From Artocarpus heterophyllus (taxonomy: Eukaryota; Streptophyta; Magnoliopsida; Rosales; Moraceae), in contig CM046337.1 in NCBI GenBank assembly GCA_025403435.1, positions 9,177,015-9,241,014 of the forward strand: a stretch of 64,000 nucleotides of DNA, read 5' to 3'. Shown here piece after piece: positions 25,027 to 36,400 of this stretch. The stretch's first letter is position 1. Each line of letters opens with the position of its first letter. A program made the translations under genes and the position numbers. The notes under the pieces are model-generated. The model ran no database searches and was not told the DNA's origin. It saw only the letters and a list, made by a program, of their open reading frames with translations.

Positions 25027-25237
25027 TTCCCATGATATCATTTGCATGACCTCATAAAAAGAAACATACGGATAATTGGGAGAAAAAAAGATTCGCATCC
25101 TCTCTCGCTCTCTCCCTCAATTCTGTATCTTCCTCATCTCCACCACTCGCTGCGCTTCATCAGACACTGAGACTCGCAAGCAACCCCCTCTCTCTCTTCC
25201 CAAATCCCTCCCCTCTCTCTCCCTATATCTCTGGTCG

Positions 25238-28200
25238 ATGTCGAGAATCTTAATCTCGACGTCGCAGCCGTTCGTCGGCGCGCCTCTGCCGTCGCTCTCC
25301 CGCCATGGGCCTTACTTGCCGAACCGCAAGCTCTTAACTTCCAGGGTCAGAGTCAGCCTCCATGATATACCTCCGATTCATTCCTTCGACTCGGCTATCG
25401 ATTTCAACGCTATTGCTACCCGCGCCGAAAGTTTGCTCTACGCTCTAGCCGACGCCGCCGTCTCGGCCGACGCAGCTGCCTCCGGTGGCTCCACCGACTC
25501 CGCTGCAGCCGCCGCCCAGAAAAACGGTGGCTGGTTCGGTTTCATATCAGAAGCCATGGAATTCGTCCTCAAGGTAATTTGAATTTCTTTCTTTGAAGCT
25601 TTTGGTGTTTGAAATGTTTATTTTTGTGGAAAATAAGTGTTTGTGGTGATTGAGAATTGCTAAATTAGAGAATTTGTATCTTCTGGTTCATGACTATAGG
25701 CTCCATTGAATTTAAATTTTGCTTTTATAGTAGTGTATGTTGTGTGTATGAGCTTAAATAGACGTGCTTGCCATTGATGATAGTGTTTGAATTCAACTTT
25801 ATCAGATTTTGAAGGATGTACTTTCGGCTGTACATGTTCCATATGCTTACGGATTTGCGATTATATTGCTCACAGTTATTGTTAAAGTCGCCACATTTCC
25901 TCTGACAAAGCGACAGGTCGGCCTTTACTACCACATTGGCTTAAAAAGACGGTTCCTTTGTTGGTGCTTATACTTTCCAAATTGTTTATAGCTCCTCTTT
26001 AGTATGAAATTATACCATTTGGTAACTTGTAGGTGGAATCGACATTGGCAATGCAAAACCTCCAACCAAAGATTAAAGCCATTCAAGAAAGATACAAAGG
26101 CAATCAAGTGAGGTTTTATGCTTATGTATCTGGAATTGAGTGAACTTATTGAGCTCGAGTAAATATTCCCAATACCCCTCTTGCTGTCTCTTTATATTTC
26201 TTTTTTTTTTTTTTCCTCATTTAAGGAAAGAATACAACTTGAAACATCACGGCTGTATAGGCAGGCTGGGGTCAACCCTTTAGCAGGTATTACTTAAATT
26301 GATTACTTTTGATGTTAATGAAGCTCTGCCCTCTCCCATTTGTGAATGATAATTAACGGTGTTTTGATTCTCTTTTCATGCGCTGCTTATGTATAGTTCA
26401 TTTAGGCCTAGTACTAGCATGGCTAGGTGTATTTGGGGGCTGGCTTTTGTCATTGAGAGAGCCCTATAATTTGTAATTCTTACAAAAAAAAGGTTCATGT
26501 TGCCCTCGCTTGTGGGCATGGAGAAGGCTGAATCATACCAATCCTTGTGTTGTAAGATTTTTATGTCAAACCAAATGCTATACCTAGAGTAGTCATAGCT
26601 AGCTCAACCTTCGTGTTTTCATAACCTTGGGTTGGGGCTAGTCTTATTCACATGCGAACTTATTACTGGTTCTTGTTTGTCTCTGTTTCCATATTAATTT
26701 TTTCCAGTCATTTTAAAATGTTCAATAACTTGTTGCATCTTCCAAAATAAGAACTCTAACTTTTGTTGCCAAGGAATACTAACTGTTTGCTCATATTATG
26801 TGTAGGCTGCTTGCCAACGTTGGCCACAATACCAGTCTGGATTGGTCTATATCAAGCCCTTTCAAATGTGGCCAATGAGGTAATTAATAGGTTGCTATGC
26901 CAGCATTGTGATGTTGTTGACATAGAGGTTATCTATGTGCAGAAGATTGAACATTGCTGACCTTTGCAAATTATTATTATTATTTTAAAGGGACTGTTGA
27001 CAGAAGGTTTCTTTTGGATCCCCTCCTTGGGTGGCCCAACAACAATAGCTGCTAGACAAAGTGGATCCGGTATTTCTTGGCTGCTTCCATTTGTGGTAAT
27101 GATCTCATGTTTCCATCACCAGGAAGATAACAATTGTTTTCTTTTTGATGTTGAACGTTTATTTTTCTCAAGCATGCTTTATATGACTTGCTTAGCTAAG
27201 AGCATAATCTATATGCTAGACAATGATCTTGGAACCGTAGTTTTACTTGTGAAGAAAGAAAGTGATTATGGAACCATAATGAATTATGAATCAATTAGAA
27301 GCTGATTGTGGAACCACGATGAACGTATTAAAACCATGAGGTGCTGTTATATGTTAAATTCTTAGAATTGTTGTTAAATTATAACTCTATAAGCATATGG
27401 AGTAGGACATTAATTTTCTGTTCTACTCGCTTATGTTACTTCTTCCCATCAACTCTGAATCCCCCTTTCTTAGCATTAACTCCATCTGTGAGATAGGCAG
27501 TCTTTATTGTTTGGCATTTTATTAAAGCTGAAATTTTGTTCTTTCATTTTTAAAAATTCAACTGCTTGTGTTTCCAATTATGTTGAAGTACCCTTAGAAG
27601 TGTAGCTTGAATCTCCATGATTTAAATGAGGATTTAAGTTTAGCAGTGAAGCTTAAATGACACCTTTGCCTTCTTAACTAAAAGAAGATAGATAGATGTT
27701 GGTGAAAGCTGAAAGTTTGATGGAGGATGGATCTCTATGGATCATTTAATGTATGTTGTAGAGGGTAAGTGTGTCCAAGATGCAGTGGGATCCATGTGAA
27801 GTTAATAGACTTTGCATTAGCAAGTTACATATCATTTGGCAGACAACTATGTATAACAGGTTTATACATTTCATGCAGGATGGCCATCCACCACTTGGTT
27901 GGCATGACACTGCTGCATACCTTGTTTTACCGGTTCTCCTTGTTGTTTCTCAGTATGTTTCAATGGAGATCATGAAGCCTCCCCAGGTAAAAACAAATTT
28001 ATGGGAATGACCGTTAGATACTCTGGTTTCGTTTTCTATTTCTCTTCCTAATCCTTGTAATCTCAATCCTTTTTTTGGCAGACTGATGATCCATCTCAAA
28101 AGAACACTCTTCTTGTATTCAAGTTTCTTCCACTCATGATTGGTTATTTCTCCTTGTCTGTACCCTCAGGATTATCAATATACTGGTTGGTTCTCTAAAC

Positions 28201-30538
28201 AGTTGCACTTGAATCAGTATATTCAAGCATCGGTCATACTAAAGATTTCAAGTAGTGATTGGCTTCTTTTTCTATTGAGATGCCAAAACGGACCTGTCAA
28301 CAAGGGTCTCCTTCCATTTGAATGTTCTAAACTTCGCGGTTTAAATGTTTTAAGTAGCCAATGAATCTTTCAAACTACAATATAATAAGAATTAGCTTCT
28401 TTTTTTCTTTTTCCCTCTCTGAAGTGTTTCCAACGACATATCTACACCATTATTCTGAAACGGACTTGTATTAACATCCATGTATGCCAAGATAAATACC
28501 ACAATGATTGTAATACTATACATATAAATTTTCCATGGAAATTCCATTTCCTCGTGAGTACTATGCAATTAGTCATCAGAAATTACTCCCTCATATGCAG
28601 TCTAGCAGCCCGTTGCTTTTAGTTTTCAGATTTCAAATTGAGTGTGACAATGAATCTGGCCTTAACTTAAAAGATACGGACGCAACCAACAGATATGCAT
28701 GTACGTGTAGCAACTCTTCTTTACTTGTTTGATTAATGAAATTTGTCATCTGGTCTTTAGGTTCACAAACAACGTCCTCAGCACGGCACAACAGGTATGG
28801 CTGCGCAAATTGGGAGGCGCAAAGCCTGCTGTCAGTGAGAATGCAAATGGAATCATAACAGCAGGGCGTGCAAAACGGTCAGGCTCTCAGCCTGAACGTG
28901 CTGAGAGGTTGGTATTCTAGTTAACACGCTGCAGCATATATAATCTACTCCTAAAAATAAGTGCCTTACTAAAAAAAAGTGGTAATTAACAGATTTAGGC
29001 AGCTAAAAGAAGAAGAGAGAAAGAAAAAGGCAACCAAGGCTTTACCAGCGGAAGATGTTCAAGCCTCAGCTTCTGATTACGATTCTGAAGATGTTTCAGA
29101 TGAAGGAGATAACAAGAAGGTAATATCAAATTTTTAGCGTTTATTATGCTATGGTTTGACCCCTTTTTTCTTTACAAATGTTGAGCTCTGGTTATACAGT
29201 GTGTATATGTGTTTTATATGTTCCTACATTCTTAGTTATCTTTTAGCTCTATTTGAATGTGGGAATCATATTGTAGAAGGGAACATAATATTTCCTGATT
29301 TTGTTTAATTTAAATCATGCATGTGATGGGGAACCCTCTAGTTTGTGTGATACTTGTGGTATGGAAAAGAAACCAACTTTTTTTAACTGTTATCATACAC
29401 TTTGTGCTCAAGAAAGGCAAGATTCTAGAGACAAATTTTTGCAGGCCTGATCCTTTCGTCTTAACAAGTTACTGCTTGTGGAATCCTGATGGACCAAGTG
29501 TCCTGTGCCTTTGTAGTTTTTTGCAGTGCGGCAATAACCATACTACTTTGTGCATCTTATGAACTTTGTTGATTAATCTTTGACGTAAACGAATGTTAAG
29601 AGAGTTCAAAACCATCTTTGACTGACTGGTTTTAGTTTTTCACAGTGCAGCAATAAGCATACTACTTTGTGCATCTTATGAACTTCGTTGATAAATCTTT
29701 GATGTAAACAAATGTTAAGCGAGTACAATAACCATCTTTGGCTGACTGGTTTTAGTTAACTAACAAGATACTGACCATTCCAGTATCTCAATTTCCAATT
29801 CAGTCGTTATTGCAAAGTTTGTAACTAAATAAGTAAATAAGTCTTTGAATTCTGATCAAACTGCCAAACCTTTTTCCTTTCATGTGCATGCACGTACTCA
29901 GTTGCATGTCCTCAAACATGTCCCATCCACCTTTACATGGAGAGGGCCATTTTCGGATTTTTATTTATTCAACCAGCTCTTTGAGGAAGACTTACTGTTT
30001 GCCTCCTTACCTTACCAACGGGAATGGTTGTTTTGGTCTCATGTTTGCCTCCTTACCTTACTAACGGGAATGGTTATTTTGGTCTCGTCAATAGTCAGTA
30101 CCCAGACCTCATCCTGTATATGTAACACATAATCTAAGTTTAATGTGTATTGTCGATACACTGTGAGAATGGCTTCCATCTTAGTATAGGATTTGATTTA
30201 CAACACAATTGTGCACATTTAAAGAAAAAAGATTTGTAGCTGAAAAATGTGAGATATGGGACATGGTTCGTTATTCTCTTGGCTTTAGACAATATCCGTG
30301 CATTTTGTTATTCAACTGTTTTGATTCTTTGAAGATCGAACCAGCCAATATAATGTCTCGATAAACTGTTCTGCATGTAGACCTTGTTTCAAATTTGCAG
30401 CTTGGAAAACTAATTCAGTATCGATCGCAGGGTGGAGAGGTCCGAGAAGAGGCCTATGCTTCTAATGTTAAAAAAGATGCTCCTGATTTTTCTCGGCCAA
30501 GGAGAAGCAAACGATCAAAACGGAAGCGTACTGTATAA
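25238..30538 (+). CDS. ALB3: Chloroplast thylakoid insertase ALBINO3
   Basis: I reconstructed eleven exons, all with GT-AG borders and matching phases: 25238-25573, 25806-25916, 26033-26107, 26226-26286, 26806-26879, 26991-27095, 27879-27986, 28082-28185, 28761-28907, 28993-29119 and 30401-30538. They give 461 residues, against about 462 in Arabidopsis. The N terminus MSRILISTSQPF is Ser-rich, fitting a transit peptide. The YidC/Oxa1/Alb3 domain runs from about residue 113 to 330, with GFAIILLTVIVK, PVWIGLYQALSN, and LVFKFLPLMIGYF in the membrane segments. The basic C terminus ends RRSKRSKRKRTV, the conserved motif for cpSRP43 binding. The product inserts light-harvesting proteins into thylakoids with cpSRP. 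I chose the ATG at 25238 because an upstream ATG in the same frame lies in CT-rich leader sequence. Confidence 0.96.
29514..29758. repeat. Tandem duplication in ALB3 intron 10, period about 119 bp
   Basis: Two copies that share CAGTGC(G/A)GCAATAA(C/G)CATACTACTTTGTGCATCTTATGAACTT and the following block, with scattered substitutions. They lie in the 1281-base last intron and do not touch a splice site. Confidence 0.85.
29998..30092. repeat. Tandem duplication in ALB3 intron 10, period 46 bp
   Basis: The block TTTGCCTCCTTACCTTAC(C/T)AACG plus the following GGAATGGTT is repeated at a distance of 46 bases with few changes. Confidence 0.85.
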
Positions 30539-30876
30539 CAGAAGACTGTATCCTGATGTTTGTAGTTTACGGTGAGTCCCGTATATCTCAGAAAACAAAA
30601 TTTCTAATTTGTAGAGGCCATTTTTGTGTTGGCTCATTCATTGAGATATAACGCTAATTATGCAGATCAATAATTTTTATTACTTCAACATTCCACTATA
30701 TATTTGATGCATCTCGTGACAGTTCTGTATATGGTTTTCAATCCATCTCCAAATTGGTATGGTTCGCCATAAACGCTATTGGCGAAGAATATTGGTTTGA
30801 AAAAAGAGTAGAGAAGGATTTCCTTGTCAACATGAGAAACCATAAAAAAAAGATGCGACTGACAAATGTATCCTTA

Positions 30877-31035
30877 TAGGGTGTTTGGGAGCATTGGCTC
30901 AATTTTGGTTAAAACTATTGTCGTACATGAGAGCTTTACACTGTAGTTCATTTTTTCTTGACATTGTGGTATGTGAAAGCTTTACACTGTAGCAACAAAA
31001 AATATTGGTTGAAATAGAAAATGCCAAACACCCTG
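30877..31035. mobile_element. Tourist-like MITE copy, 159 bp
   Basis: The cleanest copy in the window. Left end TAGGGTGTTTGG, right end CCAAACACCCTG, flanked by TTA on both sides (30874-30876 and 31036-31038). The core ATGAGAGCTTTACACTGTAG appears twice. It lies about 340 bases after the ALB3 stop codon, possibly near or in the 3' end of that transcript. Confidence 0.8.
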
Positions 31036-31738
31036 TTACTTGTCTTCTTTATTCCAAAATTGTAAGAATATTTTTTAGATTACATTAAAAAAATGTAGAA
31101 AACTGGAATCACAAAATTTTTTTTTTTCCTGACCATCTGGAATTATACATGCTTAAGCCATTTTTACTCTTTGTTTTGAATTTTGACCTTCAGAAATCTA
31201 TATGTCTATAACATAAGTGAAATTAGCAACATGCCTGAATTTTCTCTGCCCACGATGGGGTTAGTTGAGAAAGTGAAACATTTTGAGTATTTGTTTTGTA
31301 ACACTAAAAAAATAAAGAAAAAAAACACACACACACACAAACAAAACACAGACCCCCTCCCCAAAAAAAAAAATAAATAAATAAATAAGACAAAAGCAAA
31401 AACAAAACTTGAATTCTTGGTCTGGTTGCAGTTGGCACAGCTGCAGTACATAGAAACGCTGCTAGTTGAAATATTGTATTTTGTGTCATTTTTTGGCTTG
31501 AGTTCATTTTATAGTAGCTGGAGATTCGTAATATTGACCTTTGAAGCTGACAAATTACTTGTTGACAGAAACTTCTAGGAATTTAACCATCAATTGAATT
31601 CCAACTTTGTACAACCACAGTACCAAAGGACAGGTTTTCCAACCTAAATAAATACATCTGACGTTCTTTTAACTCTCAAGGAAAATAGTGATCTTTTGCC
31701 CTATGCCTTCTTGTCTACCAAGTGCATCCATCAGTTGC

Positions 31739-32214
31739 TCATTGCCTAGATGGGGGCCGGTGATTCCCAACTGGGTTTGGTCCTGATCGCCTTTTATGAA
31801 CCTTTCCATCAACCTGTTTTGATTGTTGAATAGAGATGGACAGAGTTAACATGCATGCGATTTACAACAAATAAATATGAATGATAATACTAACTGTTCA
31901 TTGAAAGAGATCCGCTTTTTACTCACCCTAGCGGGGAAAACAAATTTTTTGCCAGACCTCGAGTTCGGTTGTGCAGGTTTGAACCTGAATTGAACTTTTG
32001 CCAGCAATGGAGGCAATTAATATAAGTTAGAAATTGTAAGAACTGTTAGAACTTTGTTGTCTCTGCATTTTAGATAAAAACAGAAGATGCAAAGTAGCTT
32101 GCCTGATTCAGTCGCTTGAACAGTAAAAGTTGAGTAATGCCATTGAGTTGCCATGAGGAGGAAGAGGCATGCTAAGAGAAGATGAATGAGAGTCTGTCTT
32201 CCCATGTTGAGCAT
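31739..32214 (-). CDS. CLE46: Secreted CLE-type peptide precursor, CLE46-like
   Basis: Three exons on the minus strand: 32214-32103, 31994-31927 and 31813-31739, giving 84 residues (81 from the second ATG at 32205). Exon 1 encodes a signal peptide (GRQTLIHLLLACLFLLMATQ) that ends in VQATES. Intron 1 appears to use a GC donor (CAG|GCAAGC) with acceptor AAAAG|TTC. Intron 2 has a strong GTGAGT donor and the acceptor AAACAG|GTT. Both phases close, so the reading frame is continuous. Exon 3 encodes basic residues KVHKRR, then SGPNPVGNHRPPSRQ and a stop. The C-terminal SGPNPxGN motif resembles the CLE46 group of CLE peptides, which are processed and secreted signals that act on receptor kinases. 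The mature peptide, and whether this intron structure is right, are inferred. Confidence 0.72.
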
Positions 32215-32754
32215 ATTTGGTTGTGGCAGGATTCATTACTGGCATGAAGTAGTAGTTTTATTTGCCACGTTTTTGGTAATGATAACCCAACTTGAAAAAC
32301 TTGTCGGAATGTTAGTTATAAATGAGTGCTTGGGAATCCTATGCATTGGATATTGTATAGTTGAGATTGGGAATCTGGGCTGGCTCGTTATTGTGAGTTG
32401 ACTTCTTGACTGTTATCATTGCCTCCATGATAGTTTTATTAAGTACTCTTGTCATGATTTTCTTTTGAATACTTAAACCATGCTGTCTATCAGGGCCTAC
32501 CGACGCATGTTTAGTTACTGAGTCATTTACCTATTGCTGTTATGTCCCTGTTTTTGTAAACCTTGAGTTGTCTGATATCTTCAGGAGTACTTCTTTTGTT
32601 GTTTCCTCTGAGCGGATATTTTCAAACAAGTAATTTGAGAGCTATCAAAGTAGCTAAGTCACTTTTTGGGTGTTTATGCAATGGTTGAAAACTGAAAGAT
32701 TTAAAAAAAGAGTTTTATCTGCATATTTTTCTTGCAATCCACTGAGTATTTGGG

Positions 32755-32885
32755 ACCGTAATCGGAATTTTAAGTTAGAACTAAAACGTTGTAGCATGTG
32801 AGACTTTTATTCAGTAGCATATTTTTGTTCTATATTGTAGCAAGTGAGACTTTTGTATTATAGTAGTTGGAATTCTGAGTGTTCA
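32755..32885. mobile_element. Degenerate MITE of the local family
   Basis: Has AGTTAGAACTAAAACG, GTAGCATGTGAGACTTTTA and a second GTAGCAAGTGAGACTTTTG. The terminal repeats are lost. Confidence 0.4.
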
Positions 32886-33280
32886 AAATTAGCTGCATGT
32901 GCATCATGCGTTTGTCTGCGTTGTGAACTTCGCTCTAGGACTGTCGTTTCTGCCGAGGTGGCTTGAACTCGTCGCTTTTTTTTTTTTTTTTTTAATTGTG
33001 GGAGAAGTTGGCTAAGGCGGAAGTACTCCAGTGGATATCATTTTATTGTGGGGTCACTTCCTGGCTCTTCTTTTGCCTTACCAAACAAGTTATTCGAATT
33101 AGACACAAGAAGTGGGTGTCTGCATATGTACGGCGGAGTAGAAATCCTTCTAAAGGTTCATTGTGGCAATGACAACTGTTGAACATAATGTGTGTTCATT
33201 TGCTTCGTGAGATTTAATGTTGAAGGTTTGATAGGTCTATTGCTGTCCTTCTTTCACTAAATATCTCCTCTATGCAAACA

Positions 33281-33410
33281 AAGGGGGTGTTTATAAGTTG
33301 AGTTAAAATTGAAGGTTAAAATGAAAAATATTATAATATGTAAGAGTTTTACATTGTAACATACTTTTTAGCTAAAATTGTTCTAACTTAAAAGTTGAAA
33401 CTAGATAACA
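33281..33410. mobile_element. Degenerate MITE of the local family
   Basis: Starts GGGGGTGTTTATAAGTTG and contains ATATGTAAGAGTTTTACATTGTAACA and then TTCTAACTTAAAAGTT. The right end is diverged. Confidence 0.45.
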
Positions 33411-36400
33411 ATATTACTCTAGATACCTCACATAACGAGAAGGATGATGAGTTTCTAAAACTCCCCTTCAATGTCAAAAGTCAAATCATGAGCGATGATT
33501 GCTTCATTTGCTTGCGTTGTTGCATGGTTAATTAGGTTTGTCACACTCTACCGTGGACTTTTGCTGTATTTCAACCGAAAAGTTTGGCTTTGCCGGGTGA
33601 GGCCAGTTAAAAGTCAATTTTTTTTTTTGTTTTTTTTTTTCCTTTTTCCGGCCATTTCTTGATTGCGGAAAGATAAAAATTAGTTGGGAGGGGCCAGAAC
33701 AACGAGCCAAGGAGTCACTCATAGCAAAATTTGGACAAAACTGCTAGCTTGTCAACGGTGTTGATAGAGTAACGTATGGACTGCAGTCTTGGCAAAAATC
33801 AAACATATTAATTGAAGATCAGTAAGGAGAAAAAAAATTAAAAATTGAAATCTTGAGAAATGTAATTAAAAAAAAAAAGAACCTCAACTTCAAATTTGAG
33901 TCTCGAATAGTAGAGTTTTTGATTTCTACAACACAAATGAACAAATCAAAGGTTGACAAAAAAAGTGAGATAAATCCCAACCATAAAAAAATCCTAACTG
34001 TAAAAATGAGATATATGTAGATATATTAAGGATAGCAACACAAAAAGAGAATTAGAAAAACCAATAAACACCTATTCAAACCAAGATTTGCACATGCTCG
34101 GGATCCAATACTTTTAGCTTATTGTAAAAGGGCTTCTTACGCATATAGCAAAATTTAAATTGCGGTCGAAATATTGCAAAATTTTGCAAATAGCATAAGA
34201 ATAACAAAAAACAATCATTAAATCAATTACCATGTAATTGTATGTGGTACAAATTATGATATTATTATGATAATTATAATATAATTTCAACTATTTTTTA
34301 TAACATTCAGAAAGTTTTGCTAAATTTTAGTTCTATGACTCACATTTTTTCATGGTGTAATATTCTCACTGTAAAACCCCATGTGGTCAGGGCCAGGCTC
34401 TAACTCCTATAGCCCAAAGAGACCCCCAAAGCTATCTCTTTGGGCTCTTCCCAGATTTCAGGCTTTGGGTTCATTGTCAATACCTTCAGTTTTGGGCCGA
34501 TCAACAAAAGAAAATACAAAATTTGGACACAGTAACAATTTTTGGTGCGAGGGAAAGAAAATGAAAAGGAAAACAAGAGATTATAACCTTGGGTCAATAA
34601 ACGAGAGAGGAAGGGGTGGATCTTTCTCTTGTTGTGGGTGTTTGGTATAGATTTTTCCCCCTCTTTTAGGGGATGTTTGATATGAAATCTATCACCTAAT
34701 CTTTTTATATACAACCCAACAAACGGAGTCATTGCATGTCATATCTGAAACTGTCGATCGGTGAAAATAGAACCATCCATGCAGTAGGTTTACGTACTCT
34801 CCATGACATTGGATTATAACCTAAACATAATAATAATTATAATTACAAATATAACCTCCATATTTTATTAAAATTTGAGTTTTCGTCCCATATTTTCGAT
34901 AACAATTAAGAAAATACTTTTATTTTAGAAAAATAAATAAATAAATAAACAGTGGTGTTGGTAGTGGGGGCAAGGGGTGGGTTGCCATTTTGGGGAAGGT
35001 TGGTCGTCGTAGGAGGGGTTGGCTTGTCGTCCAGGTGGTGGCAGGGTTTTGCTTGGGGTTGGGGGGTGAAAGACAAGGATATTTTTATAATAAATTCAAA
35101 CTTAAAACAAAGAGTTCAGTTCGATGTAAGTTGACCTCATTGTTTTTGTGACTAATTCAATCATAACCTTTGACTTCTGCTTTGTACTCTGTTAGTAAGA
35201 AGAGCAGCTGTGCCCTATGTTCGATCTTGCTCTTTCTATTTTTCTTGTTAATTTATATTAAAAAAATACTATTATAAAAGCTTTGACTTTTTCTGCATCA
35301 GGAAGTGTCTTGTTTTAATTTCAGGTGATTTAATCATTTATGTATTTACAATATATACACAGTATAAAGCCTCATTTCTCGTGCTCCACATTAGTGAATT
35401 TTCTCTCGTCTTGGTCTATAGATGTAAGCATATTGTCAAAATACTTTAATGTTTTGATTAGTATGAGTAAAAAGTAAAAGAAAAAAAAATAGTTAAAAAT
35501 TTTTGAGGTAAAAATTAATATGATGAGGTGTTTAATAAAAAAAAAATTAGAATTGAAAGGAAATATAAGTGGAAGAAATGATTTATAGGTCCCACAAAAA
35601 TTTATCTCTCCAAATATAAATAGACTTTATAAATGAAAAGTTTGATAACAATACAAAGAAAGTAAAGTTATCAATTTGTCCTTTTTTTTAATCAAAATTT
35701 CAACAAAATTTTAGGCGCCAAATTAAGGAAATAGCTAAATAGTATTTAGGCAAAATTGTAATTGTATTAACAATAGTTTTTTCATTCTTTTGGTTTTTCT
35801 TGTAATACCAAACATGAGAAGATAAAATCATTTTCTTTCCACTTTCACATACAAAACAAGTAAGAAAAATCAAAATCTTTCTTTTTTTTACAGTTTTCTT
35901 TCATTCATAGTTTTCTCTTTCTGCCTATTCTTTTTTCTTCTTACCAAATGAAGCATAAATCTCTTGTTCTCTTTTTTTATATTTTTTTTCCTATTTAATT
36001 TTCTTTATTGTGTCAAAGCAATACCCTCCTAAGACTTTCTCTTTTCTCTAAAATCCCTAAACTACCGCTGCCGTTGTCGCTTTTCAACCTCCCTCTACCC
36101 GATTGTCGTCACCGCTACCGCCGCTCATACTCAAATGAGTCCCTGATTCTCCATGGCTGAAGCCACGCTTCTCTCTATGCATGCGCTCCTATGCCCTGCA
36201 TCTCCTTTTTATATTCAATTTGTGTTATGGTTAACGCTTATATTTTATCATTCTTCTTTATCAAGGCCAAGAGCCTCTAAACCTCTAAGCATTGTGCCTC
36301 CAATCCATAAGATGTGTTTCTCCCTCTCTCAAGGTTTTGCTCCTTCAATCTTCTAAGCCATGCACCTCCAGCAATTTTCTTGCACCTTTTTGCCAGTTCT

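Noticed and set aside
34381..34650. 89-codon plus-strand ORF
   Set aside because: No family, no promoter signals and composition like its surroundings.
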